Shown piece after piece: positions 14,850 to 17,100 of a stretch of 17,100 nucleotides of DNA. The notes under the pieces are model-generated. The model saw only the letters and a program-made list of their open reading frames with translations, was not told the DNA's origin and did no database searches. Origin of the DNA: IGN2 sp964639955 (lineage in GTDB: Bacteria > Bacteroidota > Ignavibacteria > Ignavibacteriales > Ignavibacteriaceae); contig CAZXGJ010000067.1 of the NCBI GenBank assembly GCA_964639955.1, forward strand, positions 1 to 17,100, read 5' to 3'. Position numbers and translations under genes: made by a program. Each line of letters starts with the position of its first letter. The stretch's first letter is position 1.

Positions 14850-16859
14850 TTATTTCAACAAAACCATTTTACGCGTCTGTACATATTCACTCGCCCGTAA
14901 TTGATATAAATAAACTCCGCTTTGCAAGTTGCTTGCGTCAAAATTAATTTCATATTTTCCAGCAGATTTCTGCTCATTAACGATTGCTGAAACTTCGTTG
15001 CCTAAAACATCATATACTTTTAAAGTTACAAAGCTGCGTACCGGAATAATGTAAGAGATAGTCGTAGCAGGATTAAAAGGATTCGGATAGTTTTGCGAGA
15101 GTGAAAATTCAGACGGAGTTACAACAACTTCAATAATATCCGAGTATTCAAAGCTTCCATTAAAATCTACCTGCTTTAACCTGTAATAAAGTTTTGACGC
15201 TTCAAAACCTTCAAGCTTATCTGAGTAAGAATAATACTGAGGTTCAGATGTCGTTCCACTTCCTTCAATATAACCAATAATTCCCCAGGTAGTTTTGTCT
15301 AAGCTTCGCTCAATTTCAAAACCAAGATTATTTAGTTCAGTTGCTGTCACCCAGGATAGAGTCACGATATTTAATGCAGTGGCGGCTGTGAATGAAACAA
15401 GCTCGACGGGCACAATATCCGGAGTTATATAACTGTAGTAAACATCCTGCTCACCGTTAAAAGTAGCAGCCCACGAAAGATGTGCACCATTTGCATCCGA
15501 AATCATATCAAAGTAATCGCCCATTTTATCCTGGTTTGGCCAGCCAAGATGAGGATTGAAATACCCCGAAAGTCTTTCATTAGCAGACCAGGTTAAACCT
15601 CCGTCTGTAGAGTAAGAATAATATAAAGCCGATAAATAAGTTCCCGGGTTATCCCGTGTATCGAGCCATATTACATCGACCCTGCCTGTTGGGGCAACTG
15701 ACATAGTTCCAAACCATTGCCACGCTGATGTTCCCGGATCATCATTAATTTTAATTGAGGAACTCCATGTAACACCTCCATCTGTACTTCTGGTAAATCT
15801 GACATCCAATGGATCAGGACCAGAAGTTGGCTCAACAGAGCATAATAAGTAAATGTTGCCGTTATTGGCACCACCTGAAGTGTCAACTGCAATCCAAGTT
15901 TGTCCAAGCAATCCACCAGGATTAGGTCCACCACCAAATGACATTGAACCACCCAGATTAACATTGGTGTTCATATCCCAAGACACTGTTTGACCAGCTA
16001 TTTGTGCATTTGTAGATCTAGCCAGCTGAAAATTAAAACCGATTGTTCCGCCAACATAAAGCTCACCGCCCGGTCCTACAGCAAGCGTTCCCCAATATGG
16101 TTCATTTGGGATTGAAACACAGTTTTCAAAAAACCCGCCTCCATCAGTCGAACGTGTAAAAAAATCCGGATAACATGTACTGTAAAAACTAGTCCAGAAG
16201 GCATAAATATGTCCGGTGCCGGGACTACCGGTTTTATCGATCGTCATCCACTGTTTGTCTCCCCCACGTGCATCAGTTCCAGTGCTCCAGGAAGAACCCC
16301 CGGTACTGGATTTAAATACCTTGCAATAATAGTCAGGATTGTTGGTAAGACTGTTATAATAAAAATTTCCATTAATATCGCTGTCGAGCACCGGGTCAGA
16401 ACGAAAAACACCAGGCTCAATCACTCCGGGGAAAGTCCAGGTCTGCCCGCCATCTGTTGTAAATCCAAAACCTGCCTGACGAAAGTTGCTACTAATAGTG
16501 TTGAACTGCCTCCAACCAATAGCAATGTTATTCGGATTATTACGGTCTACTGCTATTGAAGGTTCATTTGCGGCATCGCCAACTATGTTCTGCCCATTGG
16601 CATCAACATTAACCTGCTTTGTAATAATATTACTAAGCGTATAATTGTAAGCCGGAGATCTTTCCTGGCTGTCTCTTAAATTAGGGACGTAATCATCATC
16701 CTTAATTTCCTGATGTAAAGAGGGATGCGGAGGATTCCCTTTTTTTTGATTCTCTGTTTGAGAAAATATTTGGTTTGGTGAAAGGATAAAAAGTATTATC
16801 AGAATGGATACAAATCTGAAGATTTCATTAATACTTTTCTTTTCAAATATATAGTTCAT
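14850..16859 (-). CDS. Secreted BNR/Asp-box propeller protein with T9SS C-terminal sorting domain
   Basis: The 669-residue protein starts with a long positively charged N-region and a hydrophobic core ending IFSQ, a signal peptide with cleavage near residue 34. A sialidase-fold propeller follows (about 85-480). Asp-box motifs appear at TTDGGQTW (134-141), STDGGVTW (358-365) and STDGGLTW (417-424), with degenerate copies near 184 and 237. Then comes a fibronectin-III-like module (about 484-585: PVELVSFTA, LSWVTATELNNLGFEIER, LYYRLKQVDFNGSFEYS). The last part is a type A T9SS sorting domain (about 590-669: SQNYPNPFNPATTIS, ending RKMVLLK). Asp boxes alone do not prove glycosidase activity, and I could not identify the sialidase arginine triad, so only the fold is called. 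GGAG lies seven bases before the ATG at 16859. It is monocistronic. Confidence 0.9.
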   Translation of the reverse strand: MNYIFEKKSINEIFRFVSILIILFILSPNQIFSQTENQKKGNPPHPSLHQEIKDDDYVPNLRDSQERSPAYNYTLSNIITKQVNVDANGQNIVGDAANEPSIAVDRNNPNNIAIGWRQFNTISSNFRQAGFGFTTDGGQTWTFPGVIEPGVFRSDPVLDSDINGNFYYNSLTNNPDYYCKVFKSSTGGSSWSTGTDARGGDKQWMTIDKTGSPGTGHIYAFWTSFYSTCYPDFFTRSTDGGGFFENCVSIPNEPYWGTLAVGPGGELYVGGTIGFNFQLARSTNAQIAGQTVSWDMNTNVNLGGSMSFGGGPNPGGLLGQTWIAVDTSGGANNGNIYLLCSVEPTSGPDPLDVRFTRSTDGGVTWSSSIKINDDPGTSAWQWFGTMSVAPTGRVDVIWLDTRDNPGTYLSALYYSYSTDGGLTWSANERLSGYFNPHLGWPNQDKMGDYFDMISDANGAHLSWAATFNGEQDVYYSYITPDIVPVELVSFTAATALNIVTLSWVTATELNNLGFEIERSLDKTTWGIIGYIEGSGTTSEPQYYSYSDKLEGFEASKLYYRLKQVDFNGSFEYSDIIEVVVTPSEFSLSQNYPNPFNPATTISYIIPVRSFVTLKVYDVLGNEVSAIVNEQKSAGKYEINFDASNLQSGVYLYQLRASEYVQTRKMVLLK

Positions 16860-16906
16860 AATGTAACTCCAAATTTAGTTTTCGGAATCTGTTGAATTTT
16901 CTATTC

Positions 16907-16914
16907 CAAATTTA
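16907..16914 (-). promoter_or_regulatory. Putative -7 promoter box (TAAATTTG) for the BNR protein gene
   Basis: On the minus strand TAAATTTG lies 47 bases upstream of the ATG at 16859. A second copy at 16870-16877 is too close to the start to act as the promoter. No -33 TTTG was found. Confidence 0.3.
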
Positions 16915-17039
16915 CGATTAATCTTTTTAATCTGACTTTATACTTATTTAATTAATTTATGATAAAGCAACAGGCATTGATAATGGAATAAGTTATTCAG
17001 AGCTTTTAAGATGATTGAATATTTAACCTGAGATACAAA

Positions 17040-17060
17040 GGGCGAGATGGAATCTCGCCC
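17040..17060 (-). terminator. Hairpin at right edge, probable terminator of a gene beyond the window
   Basis: A perfect 9 bp stem GGGCGAGAT / ATCTCGCCC closes over three bases. On the minus strand it is followed by TTTGTAT, a weak T-run, so it may end a minus-strand gene whose 3' end lies just to the right. The direction is uncertain. Confidence 0.5.
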
Positions 17061-17100
17061 TGCAAAGTTTCATTTTAACATTTCAGTTGTAGTGATAGTC

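Larger units (their letters stand above)
16860..17100. other. Non-coding right edge of the window
   Basis: This 241-base AT-rich stretch holds the promoter side of the BNR gene and the hairpin at 17040-17060. The last 40 bases could be the end of a minus-strand gene beyond the window, since short open frames reach stops there in all three minus frames, but the frame cannot be decided. Confidence 0.45.

Noticed and set aside
14850..16859. Calling the BNR protein a sialidase
   Set aside because: Asp boxes show the propeller fold only; the catalytic arginine triad, Tyr/Glu pair and RIP motif were not identified.
17061..17100. A partial minus-strand CDS at the right edge
   Set aside because: All three minus frames reach a stop within the last 40 bases and none has enough codons to judge.

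Overview
The window looks like a chromosomal segment from a Bacteroidota/Ignavibacteriota-type bacterium (FCB group), most likely an ignavibacterium. The main evidence is two secreted proteins that end in a type IX secretion (T9SS) sorting domain with the NYPNPFNPAT signature. Supporting signs are AT-rich DNA, a recurrent TAAATTTG box upstream of genes (it fits the Bacteroidota -7 consensus TAnnTTTG) and short palindromic intergenic repeats. No rRNA, tRNA, CRISPR array, transposase or prophage gene was seen.

Layout. (1) Positions 1-4045, minus strand: a tightly packed five-gene run. In transcription order it holds tryptophanase (tnaA), a DUF4905-like cytoplasmic propeller protein, AMMECR1 (AmmeMemoRadiSam system protein A), MEMO (protein B) and a DUF2520-type Rossmann protein cut by the left window edge. 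Gaps are 1-10 bp, so the genes are probably co-transcribed and in part translationally coupled. (2) Positions 4277-5086, plus: a Yip1-family membrane protein followed by a hairpin. (3) Positions 5490-6704, plus: a secreted T9SS cargo protein followed by a very strong bidirectional terminator. (4) Positions 6774-9809, minus: a lipoprotein gene followed by priA, the replication-restart helicase. (5) Positions 9961-10950, plus: a two-TM potassium channel with an RCK domain and an unusual selectivity filter. (6) Positions 10953-12257, minus: a Tat-exported LD-carboxypeptidase (S66) and a HicB-like orphan. (7) Positions 12290-12396: a composite palindromic repeat element. (8) Positions 12464-14518, minus: an ADP-forming acyl/acetyl-CoA synthetase with fused subunits. 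(9) Positions 14519-14849: a gene-free stretch with an orphan plus-strand terminator-like structure and a perfect palindrome. (10) Positions 14850-16859, minus: a secreted BNR/Asp-box propeller protein with a T9SS sorting domain, followed by a non-coding right edge with one hairpin.

How the genes may work together. Tryptophanase would yield indole, pyruvate and ammonia. The ADP-forming acyl-CoA synthetase would conserve energy from acyl-CoAs produced during amino-acid or pyruvate breakdown. The two sorting-domain proteins are surface or secreted products. PriA and LD-carboxypeptidase are housekeeping. The least understood part is the linkage of the AMMECR1/MEMO pair, whose function is not established, with tryptophanase, the propeller protein and a dinucleotide-binding protein. 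The most striking non-coding structure is the nested palindrome element beside the orphan HicB-like gene.
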